In this document: piece by piece, positions 52,769 through 62,357 of the stretch
Position numbering within the stretch: the first letter of the stretch is position 1
Layout: each line of letters starts with the position of its first letter
Origin: Thalassorhabdus alkalitolerans
GTDB lineage: Bacteria > Bacillota > Bacilli > Bacillales > Marinococcaceae
Assembly: GCF_042656585.1 (NCBI RefSeq)
Contig: NZ_JBHSPG010000008.1
DNA: 64,000 nucleotides
Strand: one strand, 5' to 3'
Notes under the pieces: generated by a model
What the model was told of the DNA's origin: nothing
Seen by the model: the letters and a program-made list of their open reading frames with translations, nothing else
Databases searched by the model: none
Made by a program: the position numbers and the translations under genes

Positions 52769-53029
52769 ATGAAATCCAACATAGGAATTTTGAATGCATT
52801 ATGCAGAATTACCTGCGGATTAACAGTACTGGCTTGGGCAACAGCTAAATTAACAAAGCGTTCGTCCAGTTCAATGTATTTGTTAGCTGCCATGATGGGA
52901 GCTATGAAGGTAGGAGAAGGGATTACGCGTTTTTGCCCAATTACAAAAATGGTTCAGGATACTGTACAAGAAGCTGACAGCCAAAGCGAAGGACAGTCTG
53001 AAACCGGTCCTTCCATGAATCAACTTTAA
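52769..53029 (+). CDS. DUF2892/YgaP-type small membrane protein
   Basis: 86 residues. NIGILNALCRITCGLTVLAWATAK, a basic turn, then SSMYLLAAMMGAMKVGEGITRFCPI match the two-helix YgaP membrane domain, which in other proteins follows a rhodanese domain. A polar tail rich in Ser, Glu and Gln completes it. GGAAGG supports the ATG. Alone on the plus strand between divergent yerA and the convergent purine operon. Function unknown. Confidence 0.8.
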   Translation: MKSNIGILNALCRITCGLTVLAWATAKLTKRSSSSMYLLAAMMGAMKVGEGITRFCPITKMVQDTVQEADSQSEGQSETGPSMNQL

Positions 53030-53031
53030 TT

Positions 53032-53065
53032 AAAAAAGGGACCCGTTGCCGGGACCCCTTTTTTT
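53032..53065 (+). terminator. Terminator after the DUF2892 gene
   Basis: AAAAAAGGGACCCG / CGGGACCCCTTTTTT around TTGC, with a T tract on both strands. Confidence 0.9.
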
Positions 53066-53118
53066 GTTAAGAATGTTTGCCGGCTTCATGAGGAATCCTG
53101 ATAGCAAGGAGTGATAAT

Positions 53119-53232
53119 ATGTTTAATGCTTACTGGGAGTATGTCACCCATACATTATTTGTTTACTCAATGCTCATTGGTTCTCTCATGGCCGTTGGAG
53201 CTGTATTTGTTAAAAAGAAATACGTGAAATAG
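53119..53232 (+). CDS. EYxxD-type small membrane protein
   Basis: 37-residue peptide with AAGGAG 8 nt before the ATG. N-terminal WEYVTHTLFVYSMLIGS, one transmembrane helix, basic end KKKYVK. I recall a Bacillus family of tiny membrane proteins with an EYxxD motif beside purD; here the Asp is His. Its last 23 nt overlap the 3' end of convergent purD. Confidence 0.65.
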   Translation: MFNAYWEYVTHTLFVYSMLIGSLMAVGAVFVKKKYVK

Positions 53233-54469
53233 CTTTCTCTCCAATATCTTTTCGATAAAAAAGGTGTTGTTCTTCAAGTGTGCTAAGTTTTTTATACGTT
53301 CTTTGTTGGGCTTCTTTTAATGTTGGTGCTTTTTCTGCATGCAATAGCACACGGCCGCCTGAGGTAACCAGGCGGTCCTTTTCTTTTTTAACCCCTGCAT
53401 AAAAAGTGTACTCACCTTCCTGGAGACCAGTGATCTCGTGTCCCTTTTCGTACGAACCAGGGTAGCCTTTCGCTGCCGCCACTACCCCCACTACAGCATC
53501 TTCCGTCCACTTGATGTCCGGCTTATACCCATCAAGGATGGAAAAGATGATTTCACATAAATCAGACTCCATTCTCGGTAAGACTACTTGTGTCTCAGGG
53601 TCCCCAAACCGTGCATTAAACTCAATTACCTTAGGCCCGCTGGTTGTCATCATTAAGCCTGCATATAGAATTCCTGTAAAAAACCGGTTTTCTTCGACAA
53701 GAGCATCCGCCATTGGCTGAAGAACTTCCTCAACTGCACGCTGAACCTCAGTTTCGTTAAACTGGGGTACCGGACTATAAGCGCCCATTCCGCCAGTATT
53801 AGGTCCCTTGTCTCCATCATAAGCACGCTTGTGATCCTGAGAACCAACCATTGGAACTACCGTATGGCCGTGAACAAATGCCATTAACGAAAGCTCCTCA
53901 CCATCAAGGTATTCCTCAATGACCACCTGGGCGCCGGCTTCTCCAAATTTATCATCTAGAAGGATATCCTTAAGACTTGCGACAGCTTCTTCTTCTGTCA
54001 TTGCCACAGTCACGCCTTTTCCTGCTGCCAGTCCATCGGCTTTAATGACAATAGGTGCTCCCTGCTTCTTCACGTAAGCAGCTGCAGCCTCATACTCTGA
54101 GAAAACCTCATAATATCCTGTCGGGATCTGGTACTTTTCCATTAATTCCTTAGCAAATGACTTGCTTCCTTCAATAAGAGCGGCTTCTTGAGTCGGGCCA
54201 AAAACAAGAACATTCTCCTGCTGAAGACGATTAACCAGCCCATCAAGAAGTGGAACCTCAGGACCAACAAAGGTCAATCCTATCTCGTTCTGTTTAGCAA
54301 ACTCCACAATCTGATCCTGCTCACTTTCCTTAATAGGCACGATATCGGCTACATTGCTCATCCCATCATTTCCAGGCGCCACGTAGACTTTGGTTACTTT
54401 TTTACTTTGCGAAAATTTCCATGCAAGAGCGTGTTCACGTCCGCCGCTGCCAACCACTAAAACGTTCAT
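53210..54469 (-). CDS. purD: Phosphoribosylamine-glycine ligase
   Basis: Step 2 of de novo purine synthesis: joins glycine to phosphoribosylamine using ATP. ATP-grasp protein of 419 residues: MNVLVVGSGGREHALAWKF, KADGLAAGKGV, DHKRAYDGDKGPNTGGMGAYSPVP and EFNARFGDPETQ. ATG at 54469 chosen because GAGGAGG lies 9 nt upstream; the GTG three codons earlier abuts the site. Last gene of the pur operon. Confidence 0.97.
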   Translation of the reverse strand: MNVLVVGSGGREHALAWKFSQSKKVTKVYVAPGNDGMSNVADIVPIKESEQDQIVEFAKQNEIGLTFVGPEVPLLDGLVNRLQQENVLVFGPTQEAALIEGSKSFAKELMEKYQIPTGYYEVFSEYEAAAAYVKKQGAPIVIKADGLAAGKGVTVAMTEEEAVASLKDILLDDKFGEAGAQVVIEEYLDGEELSLMAFVHGHTVVPMVGSQDHKRAYDGDKGPNTGGMGAYSPVPQFNETEVQRAVEEVLQPMADALVEENRFFTGILYAGLMMTTSGPKVIEFNARFGDPETQVVLPRMESDLCEIIFSILDGYKPDIKWTEDAVVGVVAAAKGYPGSYEKGHEITGLQEGEYTFYAGVKKEKDRLVTSGGRVLLHAEKAPTLKEAQQRTYKKLSTLEEQHLFYRKDIGEKAISRISF

Positions 54470-54531
54470 TGCACTCACCCTCCTCGTTATCCCCTTACTA
54501 ACCTCTTACTGCTCCACTACCTAATGCCTTC

Positions 54532-56073
54532 TTAATGTTTGAAATGACGCACTCCTGTAAAGACCATCGTTATGCCCAGCTCATTAGCTTTCTCGATGGA
54601 TTCTTCGTCTCGAATAGAGCCTCCTGGTTGAATAATCGCAGTGACACCTGATTTTCCTGCCTCTTCCACTGTGTCCTTCATTGGAAAGAAGGCATCAGAG
54701 CCCATGGCACTTCCTTGAGCATTCTCCGCGGCTTGTTCAAGGGCAATTTTAGCAGAGCCTACCCGGTTCATTTGCCCTGCTCCCACACCCACGGTTTTCT
54801 GGTCTTTTGCTAACACAATGGCATTAGACTTTACGTGCTTGACGACTTTCCAGGCGAGCTTCAGGTCTTTCCATTCTTCCTCAGATGGCTCTCTGTTTGT
54901 TACAACTTTTATCTCTGCGTCTTCAAAGCCTTTTACATCTTCTTCTTGGACAAGGGCTCCCCCGTGCACTGTTGTAACTTTTCTTTGGGCTTCACTGCCT
55001 GTATCTTTCAGGTTAATCGTCAATAGGCGAAGATTTTTCTTGCCAGTTAGAATTTCCTTAGCCTCTTCTGAGAAAGAAGGTGCAATAATGATTTCAAGAA
55101 ATATCTCTTTCATCTGCAAAGCCGTGTCTTCGTCCACTTCCTCATTCACAGCGATAATACCGCCAAAAATGGAAACAGGGTCTGCTTCATAAGCTCTTTC
55201 AAATGCCTCCTTAATGGTCTGTCCCACACCAACCCCGCAAGGGTTCATATGCTTAATGGCAACAGCGGCAGGCTCATTAAATTCCTTTACAATGGACAAT
55301 GCCGCATCTGCGTCATTGATATTGTTATATGAAAGCTCTTTTCCGTGAAGCTGTTCGGCATTGGCAATAGAGCTTTCCGGCCCTAAAGGCTGTTTATAAA
55401 AAGCTGCCTGCTGATGAGGGTTTTCTCCATAACGCAAATCTTGTTTCTTTTCGTATGTAACGGTATAGGATTCAGGATACAGCTCTCCTGTTTCTTTTGT
55501 TAAATATGTGGAAATCATAGCATCATAAGAAGCGGTATGGCGGAACACTTTTGCTGCCAGGCGCTGCTTTGTTTTGCTGCTGACTTCGCCAGTTTCTTTG
55601 ATTTCTTCAAGAACGATCTCGTAATCCTCCGGGTCTGTTACAACTGTAACGTGGCGATGGTTTTTGGCTGCTGCCCTAAGCATTCCAGGTCCGCCGATAT
55701 CGATATTTTCAATGGCTTCTTCAAAAGTGGTTCCTTCTTTGGCGATCGTCTCTTTAAAAGGATATAAATTCACAATAACCAGATCAATAGGTGTAATATT
55801 ATGCTCTCTTAGTTGATCTAGATGCTCTTCTTTCTCACGCATAGCCAAGAGTCCGCCATGGATCGCAGGATGAAGGGTCTTCACTCTTCCATCTAATATT
55901 TCAGGAAAACCTGTGACTTCAGAAATCCCCGTAACCGGTACATTTGCTTCTTCCAATACACGTTTGGTTCCACCGGTAGAGACTACTTCTACACCTTCCT
56001 GAACTAGCTTTTTAACAAAGGGTACAATCCCCTCTTTGTTCGAAACACTTACCAATGCTCTTTTTAAACTCAT
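54532..56073 (-). CDS. purH: Bifunctional AICAR transformylase / IMP cyclohydrolase
   Basis: Steps 9 and 10: formylates AICAR with formyl-tetrahydrofolate and closes the ring to IMP. 513 residues. N-terminal cyclohydrolase (MGS-like; ALVSVSNKEG, STGGTKRVLEE, LHPAIHGGLLA) to about 195, then transformylase with QDLRYGENPHQQAAFY, AIKHMNPCGVGV and the terminal IIQPGGSIRDEE. Lies between purN and purD. Confidence 0.98.
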   Translation of the reverse strand: MSLKRALVSVSNKEGIVPFVKKLVQEGVEVVSTGGTKRVLEEANVPVTGISEVTGFPEILDGRVKTLHPAIHGGLLAMREKEEHLDQLREHNITPIDLVIVNLYPFKETIAKEGTTFEEAIENIDIGGPGMLRAAAKNHRHVTVVTDPEDYEIVLEEIKETGEVSSKTKQRLAAKVFRHTASYDAMISTYLTKETGELYPESYTVTYEKKQDLRYGENPHQQAAFYKQPLGPESSIANAEQLHGKELSYNNINDADAALSIVKEFNEPAAVAIKHMNPCGVGVGQTIKEAFERAYEADPVSIFGGIIAVNEEVDEDTALQMKEIFLEIIIAPSFSEEAKEILTGKKNLRLLTINLKDTGSEAQRKVTTVHGGALVQEEDVKGFEDAEIKVVTNREPSEEEWKDLKLAWKVVKHVKSNAIVLAKDQKTVGVGAGQMNRVGSAKIALEQAAENAQGSAMGSDAFFPMKDTVEEAGKSGVTAIIQPGGSIRDEESIEKANELGITMVFTGVRHFKH

Positions 56074-56167
56074 GTTGATGTCTAGCTCCCTTCATGACTT
56101 TTGAATAATACAAGTGAAAATGTTGTAAAAAAGAAAGCCCGAGTTGGGCTGAAAGTTACAAAAGTTT

Positions 56168-56755
56168 TTAGTGATATTCACTTACATTTTGTCGTTCTAA
56201 AATGTTCTTCAAGGTTTGGGGATAGAGCCTGTGCTCTACAGTCTGAATAGCTTTCGTTACTGTCTCTCTATTGTCATCTTTCTCTATGACAATTGCTTCC
56301 TGGGCTATAATCGGGCCCGTATCCATGCCATCATCAACAAGATGGATGGTGACTCCCGTAACCTTAACTGATGCTTGAAGTGCTTGCCCTATCGCATCTT
56401 TTCCAGGAAAGGACGGCAGCAACGAAGGATGGATGTTAACGATTTTTCCTGGATACTCTTGCAAAAGTGTATCTCCAACTAAACGCATATACCCGGCCAA
56501 AACAAGAAATTCAACATCACGACTTTTTAGTTCATCTAAAATAACCTTTTCATATGATGCTTTACTTGGAAAGTCTGAAGCCTGAAAAACAAATGTATCA
56601 ATTCCAAGCTTCTGTGCCCTTTGCAGTACGATAGCATCCTTTTTATCGCAAACAACAAGCGCTATTGAAGCGTCCAGTTTTCCAGTATGAATGGCTTCTG
56701 CTATGGATTGAAAATTTGTGCCGCTTCCTGAAGCAAACACGGCTAACCTTGTCAC
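56168..56755 (-). CDS. purN: Phosphoribosylglycinamide formyltransferase
   Basis: Step 3, formyl-tetrahydrofolate-dependent formylation of GAR. 195 residues: AVFASGSGTNFQSI, YMRLVGDTLL, NIHPSLLPSFPGKDAIGQAL with active-site Asn/His, and HLVDDGMDTGPIIAQEA. Overlaps purM by 4 nt. Confidence 0.97.
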   Translation of the reverse strand: MTRLAVFASGSGTNFQSIAEAIHTGKLDASIALVVCDKKDAIVLQRAQKLGIDTFVFQASDFPSKASYEKVILDELKSRDVEFLVLAGYMRLVGDTLLQEYPGKIVNIHPSLLPSFPGKDAIGQALQASVKVTGVTIHLVDDGMDTGPIIAQEAIVIEKDDNRETVTKAIQTVEHRLYPQTLKNILERQNVSEYH

Positions 56756-57789
56756 GAGGACACCCCCTGAATCTCTATACCCTCTTTGTCTGTGACCTTC
56801 CCAATCACATAAGCTTCTTCTCCTTGTTCTCTTACATGTTTCAAAGCTTTCTCAGCTTCCCCTTCACTGACACAAACAACAAAACCGATTCCCATATTAA
56901 ACGTGCCAAACATATCCTTTTCACTTAATTCGCCCTTTTCCTGAATAAAGGAAAAGATCTCCGGCCTTTTCCAGGAAGAAGGGTCAACTGATGCACCGCA
57001 GCCATTGGTAAGCATGCGGGGAATGTTTTCATAAAAGCCGCCGCCTGTCACATGGGCCATCCCTTTTATGTCCACCTTGTTCATCAAGCTTAATACAGGA
57101 GATACATAAATTTTTGTCGGCTCAAGAAGCTCCTCACCTAAAGAACGCTGAAAAGGGGCATACGTTTCATGCAGGGAGAGACCTGAATTCTCAAGCAATA
57201 CCTTCCGGACAAGGGAAAACCCGTTACTGTGAATGCCAGAAGAAGAAAGGCCGATCAGAACATCACCTGTTTGAATCTTCTCCCCTGTAATTAATTTTGA
57301 CTTCTCGGCTACCCCTACTGAGAATCCAGCAATGTCGTACTCTTCTTCTTCATACATCCCTGGCATTTCAGCTGTTTCCCCGCCAATAAGAGCTGAGTTT
57401 GCCTCTTTGCACCCTTCAGCCACACCTTTTACAATCGCTTCAATCTTTTCAGGATAGGCTTTCCCGCAGGCAATGTAATCAAGGAAATAAAGAGGTTCAG
57501 CACCCTGGACCACGATATCATTTACGCACATAGCTACTGCATCTTTTCCGATGGTATCATGCTTGTCCATCATAAAAGCAAGCATGAGCTTTGTACCGAC
57601 TCCATCTGTTCCCGAAATAAGGACAGGTTCCTTGTACGGTAAGGAAGAAAGATCAAACATACCGCCAAAAGCTCCTAAACCTCCCATGACCTCCGGACGC
57701 ATTGTCATGTTGACATGTTTTTTCATTCGATTGACTGCTTCGTATCCAGCTTCAACGTCTACACCGGCCTGTTTGTAAGCTTCAGACAT
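56752..57789 (-). CDS. purM: Phosphoribosylformylglycinamidine cyclo-ligase
   Basis: Step 5, closes the imidazole ring to AIR with ATP. 345 residues: YKQAGVDVEAGYEAV, LISGTDGVGTKL, ALIGGETAEMPGMY and AHVTGGGFYENIPRML. Between purF and purN; 4-nt overlap with purN. Confidence 0.98.
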   Translation of the reverse strand: MSEAYKQAGVDVEAGYEAVNRMKKHVNMTMRPEVMGGLGAFGGMFDLSSLPYKEPVLISGTDGVGTKLMLAFMMDKHDTIGKDAVAMCVNDIVVQGAEPLYFLDYIACGKAYPEKIEAIVKGVAEGCKEANSALIGGETAEMPGMYEEEEYDIAGFSVGVAEKSKLITGEKIQTGDVLIGLSSSGIHSNGFSLVRKVLLENSGLSLHETYAPFQRSLGEELLEPTKIYVSPVLSLMNKVDIKGMAHVTGGGFYENIPRMLTNGCGASVDPSSWKRPEIFSFIQEKGELSEKDMFGTFNMGIGFVVCVSEGEAEKALKHVREQGEEAYVIGKVTDKEGIEIQGVSS

Positions 57790-57816
57790 TGTATAGGCCT
57801 CCTTGTCATTACATTC

Positions 57817-59238
57817 TTAAGTGTTCAATACTTTATCATGAGGGTGAAGAGTATCCGGATAAATTTCGGTCGGATAGTTTCCAGTAAAACACGCAAGACA
57901 CTGGCCACAGCTTGAACTTTCCTGCTTGCGTCCAATTCCTTTTAACATCCCATCGACGCTCAAAAAGGACAAGCTGTCAGCGCCCATCATTTCTCTCATC
58001 TCTTCAACCGAGTGACTTGATGCAATGAGCTCCGACTTTGTAGATGTATCAATACCGTAAAAACAAGGATGTGTAATTGGCGGCGAACTGATCCGCACAT
58101 GTACCTCTTTCGCTCCTGCATCCTTTAATAGCTTTACAATACGTCTGCTTGTTGTCCCGCGCACAATCGAGTCATCTACCATGACCACTCTCTTTCCTTC
58201 TACAATGCCTCGGACAGCAGATAGCTTCATTTTCACTCCCTGTTCCCTAAGCTCCTGAGAAGGCTGGATAAATGTTCTGCCCACATAGCGGTTTTTTATG
58301 AGGCCAAGCTCATAAGGAATGCCAGCTTCCTCAGCATAACCGATAGCTGCAGAAATGGAGGAATCAGGTACGCCGGTTACAACGTCAGCTTCAACAGGCA
58401 GTTCTTGTGCCAATTGTCTTCCAAGGTTTTTCCTGGCACTATGGACGTTAATCTCATCTACATTAGAATCAGGTCTGGCAAAGTAAATATACTCCATGCT
58501 GCAAATGCTCCGAGCAGAAGAGGAAGAGAAAATTTCTGAGTGCATGCCATCAGCATCAAAGGTTATAAGTTCTCCAGGCTGTACTTCACGTAAATATTCA
58601 GCACCCACAACATCAAAAGCACAGGTCTCAGAAGAAATGACATAGCCTTCCCCAATTTTACCTATGGACAATGGGCGCAGGCCATTTGGATCTAAAGCAA
58701 CCATCAGCTTGTTCTCTGTCATGACCGCAAAGGCATATGCTCCTTTAATCATGGATAAGGCATTGGTGACTTTATCCTCGAGCCTTGGATACACGCTTCT
58801 TTTGACCAGGTGGGCGAGGACCTCCGTATCTGAAGTAGATTGAAAAATGCTCCCTTGTCCTTCAAGCTGATGCTTTAGTCCATTGGCATTCACTAAATTT
58901 CCATTATGAGCAACAGCAAGACCGCCTGTTTGAGATTGAAAAAGTAATGGCTGACAGTTTACAAGACCGCCGCCGCCCGCTGTAGCGTAGCGGACGTGGC
59001 CGATAGAAGCGTGCCCCTCCAGCCTTTCGAGGTCTCCTTCTTTAAATGCTTCCGTTACTAGTCCTAATCCTTTGTGGATTGACAGCTTGTCCCCGTCACT
59101 GACAACGATCCCTGCACCTTCCTGTCCACGATGTTGCAGACTGTGAAGTCCATAATAGGTAATCTGGGCTGCATCCTTATGATTCCAAACTGCAAAAACA
59201 CCGCACTCTTCATTTAACCCTTTGATTTCACCAAGCAT
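57817..59238 (-). CDS. purF: Amidophosphoribosyltransferase (glutamine PRPP amidotransferase)
   Basis: First committed step of purine synthesis. Eleven-residue propeptide MLGEIKGLNEE before nucleophile Cys12 (CGVFAVW), glutaminase domain (LHSLQHRGQEGAGI), PRPP loop VVMVDDSIVRGTT and C-terminal cysteines (SSCGQCLACFTG) for the [4Fe-4S] cluster, as in the Bacillus enzyme. 473 residues. Overlaps purL by 25 nt. Confidence 0.98.
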   Translation of the reverse strand: MLGEIKGLNEECGVFAVWNHKDAAQITYYGLHSLQHRGQEGAGIVVSDGDKLSIHKGLGLVTEAFKEGDLERLEGHASIGHVRYATAGGGGLVNCQPLLFQSQTGGLAVAHNGNLVNANGLKHQLEGQGSIFQSTSDTEVLAHLVKRSVYPRLEDKVTNALSMIKGAYAFAVMTENKLMVALDPNGLRPLSIGKIGEGYVISSETCAFDVVGAEYLREVQPGELITFDADGMHSEIFSSSSARSICSMEYIYFARPDSNVDEINVHSARKNLGRQLAQELPVEADVVTGVPDSSISAAIGYAEEAGIPYELGLIKNRYVGRTFIQPSQELREQGVKMKLSAVRGIVEGKRVVMVDDSIVRGTTSRRIVKLLKDAGAKEVHVRISSPPITHPCFYGIDTSTKSELIASSHSVEEMREMMGADSLSFLSVDGMLKGIGRKQESSSCGQCLACFTGNYPTEIYPDTLHPHDKVLNT

Positions 59239-61442
59239 GGAATAGCTCCTTTCCAGGCCTCCTCCACTTTTTTCGTGGAAGCCTGCAGCACTACTTCTCC
59301 AGAATGTTGTTGTACCTTTAACATTGACTGACCGGTCACTTCACCAATTTGTGTACTGTTTCTAACAATCTCTTCGAATTTAGCTTTATCTTCAGGCTTC
59401 ACACTTACAATAAATCTGGATTGACTTTCAGCAAACAACTGGGTCACAGTATCTCCTTCGATGGCAACCTCAGCTCCTAATTCTGTGTTCATCACACTTT
59501 CCGCTAAAGCAATTGCCAATCCGCCTTCTGCCACATCATGGGCTGAAGCGATTACTCCAGTGCGAATCGCTTTTAACAGCATCTCCTGTTGAAGCTTCTC
59601 TGTTTCCAAATCAATGTGAGGAGCTTTTCCGGAAATGGATCCATCAAGCATTTGCTGAAGTTCACTGCCACCAAATTCTGCTTTTGTTTCACCAATTAAA
59701 TAAATTAGATCTCCTTTAGTTTTAAAGGTCTGGGTGGTGATATGAGAAAGATCTTCTATTAAACCAACCATCCCTACTACCGGAGTTGGGTAGACCGCTC
59801 CTTTTTTCGTTTCATTGTAAAGGGAGACGTTTCCTCCAATTACAGGCGCATGCAATTCACGACAAGCCTCACTCATCCCATCTGTGGATTTTTCGAGCTG
59901 CCAGAAAATCTCTGGGTTTTCAGGACTTCCATAATTTAAGCAATCAGTCACTCCGAGGGGCTCTCCCCCTGAACAAACAATGTTTCTTGCCGCTTCTGCC
60001 ACAGCTATCTTTCCGCCAGCTTCCGGGTCAAGGTAAATATAGCGGGAATTACAGTCAGTTGTCATGGCGAGAGCCTTGTTTGTGTCTCTTACACGAATGA
60101 CTGCTGCATCAGATCCCGGGTGAACAACGGTATTGGTCTGCACCATGTAATCGTACTGATCATACACCCACTCTTTACTGGCGATTGTAGGCCGCTTCAG
60201 CAATTGATAAAACGTATCTTCTATACTCTCAACAGCAGGAACGCTGTGTTCTTTTTCCTGGAATTTCTTAAAATAAGAAGGTTCTTTTGATGGCTGGTGG
60301 TACACTGGTGCATCTTCTGCCAATGCATCTACAGGCACGTCCGCCACTGTTTCGCCCTTATGAATTAAGCGAAGGTTTTTATCCTCTGTCACCGTCCCAA
60401 TTTCAGCTGCAAGAAGATTCCACTTTGCACAAATATCTTTCACTTCTTGTTCGTGTCCTTTTTTGACAACGAGAAGCATTCGTTCTTGAGATTCTGAAAG
60501 CATCATTTCGTATGGCGTCATATTCAGTTCACGCTGAGGAACAAGGTCAAGGTTCATTTCAATGCCTGATCCGCCTTTGCTCGCCATTTCTGCTGAAGAA
60601 GATGTTAAGCCTGCAGCACCCATGTCTTGAATCCCGATCAAAGAATCCAGCTGAACAAGCTCTAAACAAGCCTCAAGCAAGAGCTTTTCCATAAAAGGAT
60701 CTCCCACTTGAACTGCGGGTCTTTTGCTTTCCGATTCTTCACTTAACTCTTCAGAAGCAAACGTCGCTCCGTGAATGCCGTCTTTTCCTGTGCTTGCACC
60801 TACGTACATGACTGTATTCCCAGCACCCGCTGCTCGTCCTTTTTGAATATCCTTGTGGTCAATGAGGCCGACACACATGGCATTTACCAGCGGATTTCCT
60901 TCATAACACGGATCAAACTGAACTTCTCCGCCGACAGTTGGAACCCCCATACAGTTGCCATAGCCAGCAATCCCGGCCACTACTTCTTCAAATAAATATC
61001 GAACACGAGGAGAAGTAAGTTCCCCAAAACGAAGTGAATTTAATAAGGCAACCGGACGGGCTCCCATGGAAAATACATCCCTAAGAATTCCGCCGACGCC
61101 AGTAGCCGCTCCTTGGTAAGGTTCAATTGCAGAAGGATGATTATGGCTTTCGATTTTAAAAACTACCGCCTGCTCATCGCCAATATCAATGATTCCGGCC
61201 CCTTCTCCAGGTCCTTGCAATACTTTTTCGCCACTGACCGGGAATTTTTTAAGGAGGACTTTGGAATTTTTGTAGCTGCAATGCTCGGACCACATGACGG
61301 AAAAAAGTCCCGTTTCTGTATAGTTAGGCAGACGACCGAGAATCTTTTCCACCATGGCAAATTCTTTATCTGTTAATCCCATCTCCTGGTAGACTTTATC
61401 TGCTTTAATTTGCTCTGGTGACGGCTCAAGAAGTAAGGACAT
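59214..61442 (-). CDS. purL: Phosphoribosylformylglycinamidine synthase subunit PurL
   Basis: Catalytic subunit of the PurSLQ complex, step 4. 742 residues, the small-PurL form that needs PurQ and PurS. MWSEHCSYKNSK, KIESHNHPSAIEPYQGAATGVGG, VGGEVQFDPCYEGNPLVNA and AHDVAEGGLAIALAES are typical. Overlaps purQ by 17 nt and purF by 25 nt. Confidence 0.98.
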   Translation of the reverse strand: MSLLLEPSPEQIKADKVYQEMGLTDKEFAMVEKILGRLPNYTETGLFSVMWSEHCSYKNSKVLLKKFPVSGEKVLQGPGEGAGIIDIGDEQAVVFKIESHNHPSAIEPYQGAATGVGGILRDVFSMGARPVALLNSLRFGELTSPRVRYLFEEVVAGIAGYGNCMGVPTVGGEVQFDPCYEGNPLVNAMCVGLIDHKDIQKGRAAGAGNTVMYVGASTGKDGIHGATFASEELSEESESKRPAVQVGDPFMEKLLLEACLELVQLDSLIGIQDMGAAGLTSSSAEMASKGGSGIEMNLDLVPQRELNMTPYEMMLSESQERMLLVVKKGHEQEVKDICAKWNLLAAEIGTVTEDKNLRLIHKGETVADVPVDALAEDAPVYHQPSKEPSYFKKFQEKEHSVPAVESIEDTFYQLLKRPTIASKEWVYDQYDYMVQTNTVVHPGSDAAVIRVRDTNKALAMTTDCNSRYIYLDPEAGGKIAVAEAARNIVCSGGEPLGVTDCLNYGSPENPEIFWQLEKSTDGMSEACRELHAPVIGGNVSLYNETKKGAVYPTPVVGMVGLIEDLSHITTQTFKTKGDLIYLIGETKAEFGGSELQQMLDGSISGKAPHIDLETEKLQQEMLLKAIRTGVIASAHDVAEGGLAIALAESVMNTELGAEVAIEGDTVTQLFAESQSRFIVSVKPEDKAKFEEIVRNSTQIGEVTGQSMLKVQQHSGEVVLQASTKKVEEAWKGAIPCLVKSKG

Positions 61443-62109
61443 GTGATTCCCTCCAGTTTTTTAACAAAGATTGAAACAGCGTTAATCCATCAGCGCTTCC
61501 TAATATTTCATTAACTGCTCGCTCTGGATGAGGCATCATGCCAAGTACATTTCCTTTTTCATTAGAAATCCCTGCAATCTGCTCTCTTGATCCATTAATG
61601 TCATCCTTATAGGTAAATACAATTTGCTTGTTCTCTTTTAAACTTTCTAGTGTTTGCTCATCACACTCATAGTTTCCTTCACCATGAGCAACCGGAATGG
61701 AAACCACTTCTTTTTCCTTATACATCGAGGTAAACCACGTACGGTTATTTTCAACAACTAGATCAGCCGGCCTGCAAATAAATTTAAGGTCTTTGTTTCT
61801 TTTCATTGCTCCTGGAAGGAGACCCGCTTCAAGAAGCACTTGAAACCCGTTGCATACACCTAGAACTGGTTTACCTGCTTCAGCTTCCTTAATAACACTC
61901 TCCATAATCGGCGCAAAACGGGCAATCGCTCCTGAGCGAAGATAATCACCGTATGAAAAGCCTCCTGGAATTAAAATGGCATCATAATCTGCCACACTCT
62001 TCTCGGTATACCAAACGAATTCAGCCTCTTCTTTTAGTTCATCTTTAATGGCATGGTACATGTCTGAATCACAGTTTGACCCTGGAAAAACAATGACTGC
62101 AAACTTCAT
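61426..62109 (-). CDS. purQ: Phosphoribosylformylglycinamidine synthase glutaminase subunit PurQ
   Basis: Class I glutamine amidotransferase that supplies ammonia to PurL. 227 residues; nucleophile in PVLGVCNGFQVLLEAG, LIPGGFSYGDYLRSGAIA, and His/Glu in MMPHPERA. Overlaps purS by 4 nt and purL by 17 nt. Confidence 0.97.
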   Translation of the reverse strand: MKFAVIVFPGSNCDSDMYHAIKDELKEEAEFVWYTEKSVADYDAILIPGGFSYGDYLRSGAIARFAPIMESVIKEAEAGKPVLGVCNGFQVLLEAGLLPGAMKRNKDLKFICRPADLVVENNRTWFTSMYKEKEVVSIPVAHGEGNYECDEQTLESLKENKQIVFTYKDDINGSREQIAGISNEKGNVLGMMPHPERAVNEILGSADGLTLFQSLLKNWRESHVLTS

Positions 62110-62357
62110 GAAGAGACAACCTCCTCAATTTCAAAGGAATAATCTTCAATAACCGGATTGGAAAGAAGTTTCTCACACATTTCCTTTACTCTTTCTTCAA
62201 GGTTTTCGCCGTTTTCCACAGTAAGCTCCATGAACTTCCCGACCTTAACTTCCTGCACTTCGTTGTACCCTAACGTATGAAGAGAGTTCTTTACAGCACT
62301 TCCTTGAGGGTCTAATACTCCGGACTTTAATGTAACGTAGACATGCACTTTAACCAT
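62106..62357 (-). CDS. purS: Phosphoribosylformylglycinamidine synthase subunit PurS
   Basis: Small bridging subunit (83 residues) of the PurSLQ complex. VKVHVYVTLKSGVLDPQGSA and SLHTLGYNEVQEVKVGKFMEL are diagnostic. Overlaps purC by 8 nt. Confidence 0.96.
   Translation of the reverse strand: MVKVHVYVTLKSGVLDPQGSAVKNSLHTLGYNEVQEVKVGKFMELTVENGENLEERVKEMCEKLLSNPVIEDYSFEIEEVVSS

Noticed and set aside
52687..52893. 68-residue minus-strand frame under the DUF2892 gene
   Set aside because: It is antisense to a recognisable protein family and has no ribosome binding site.
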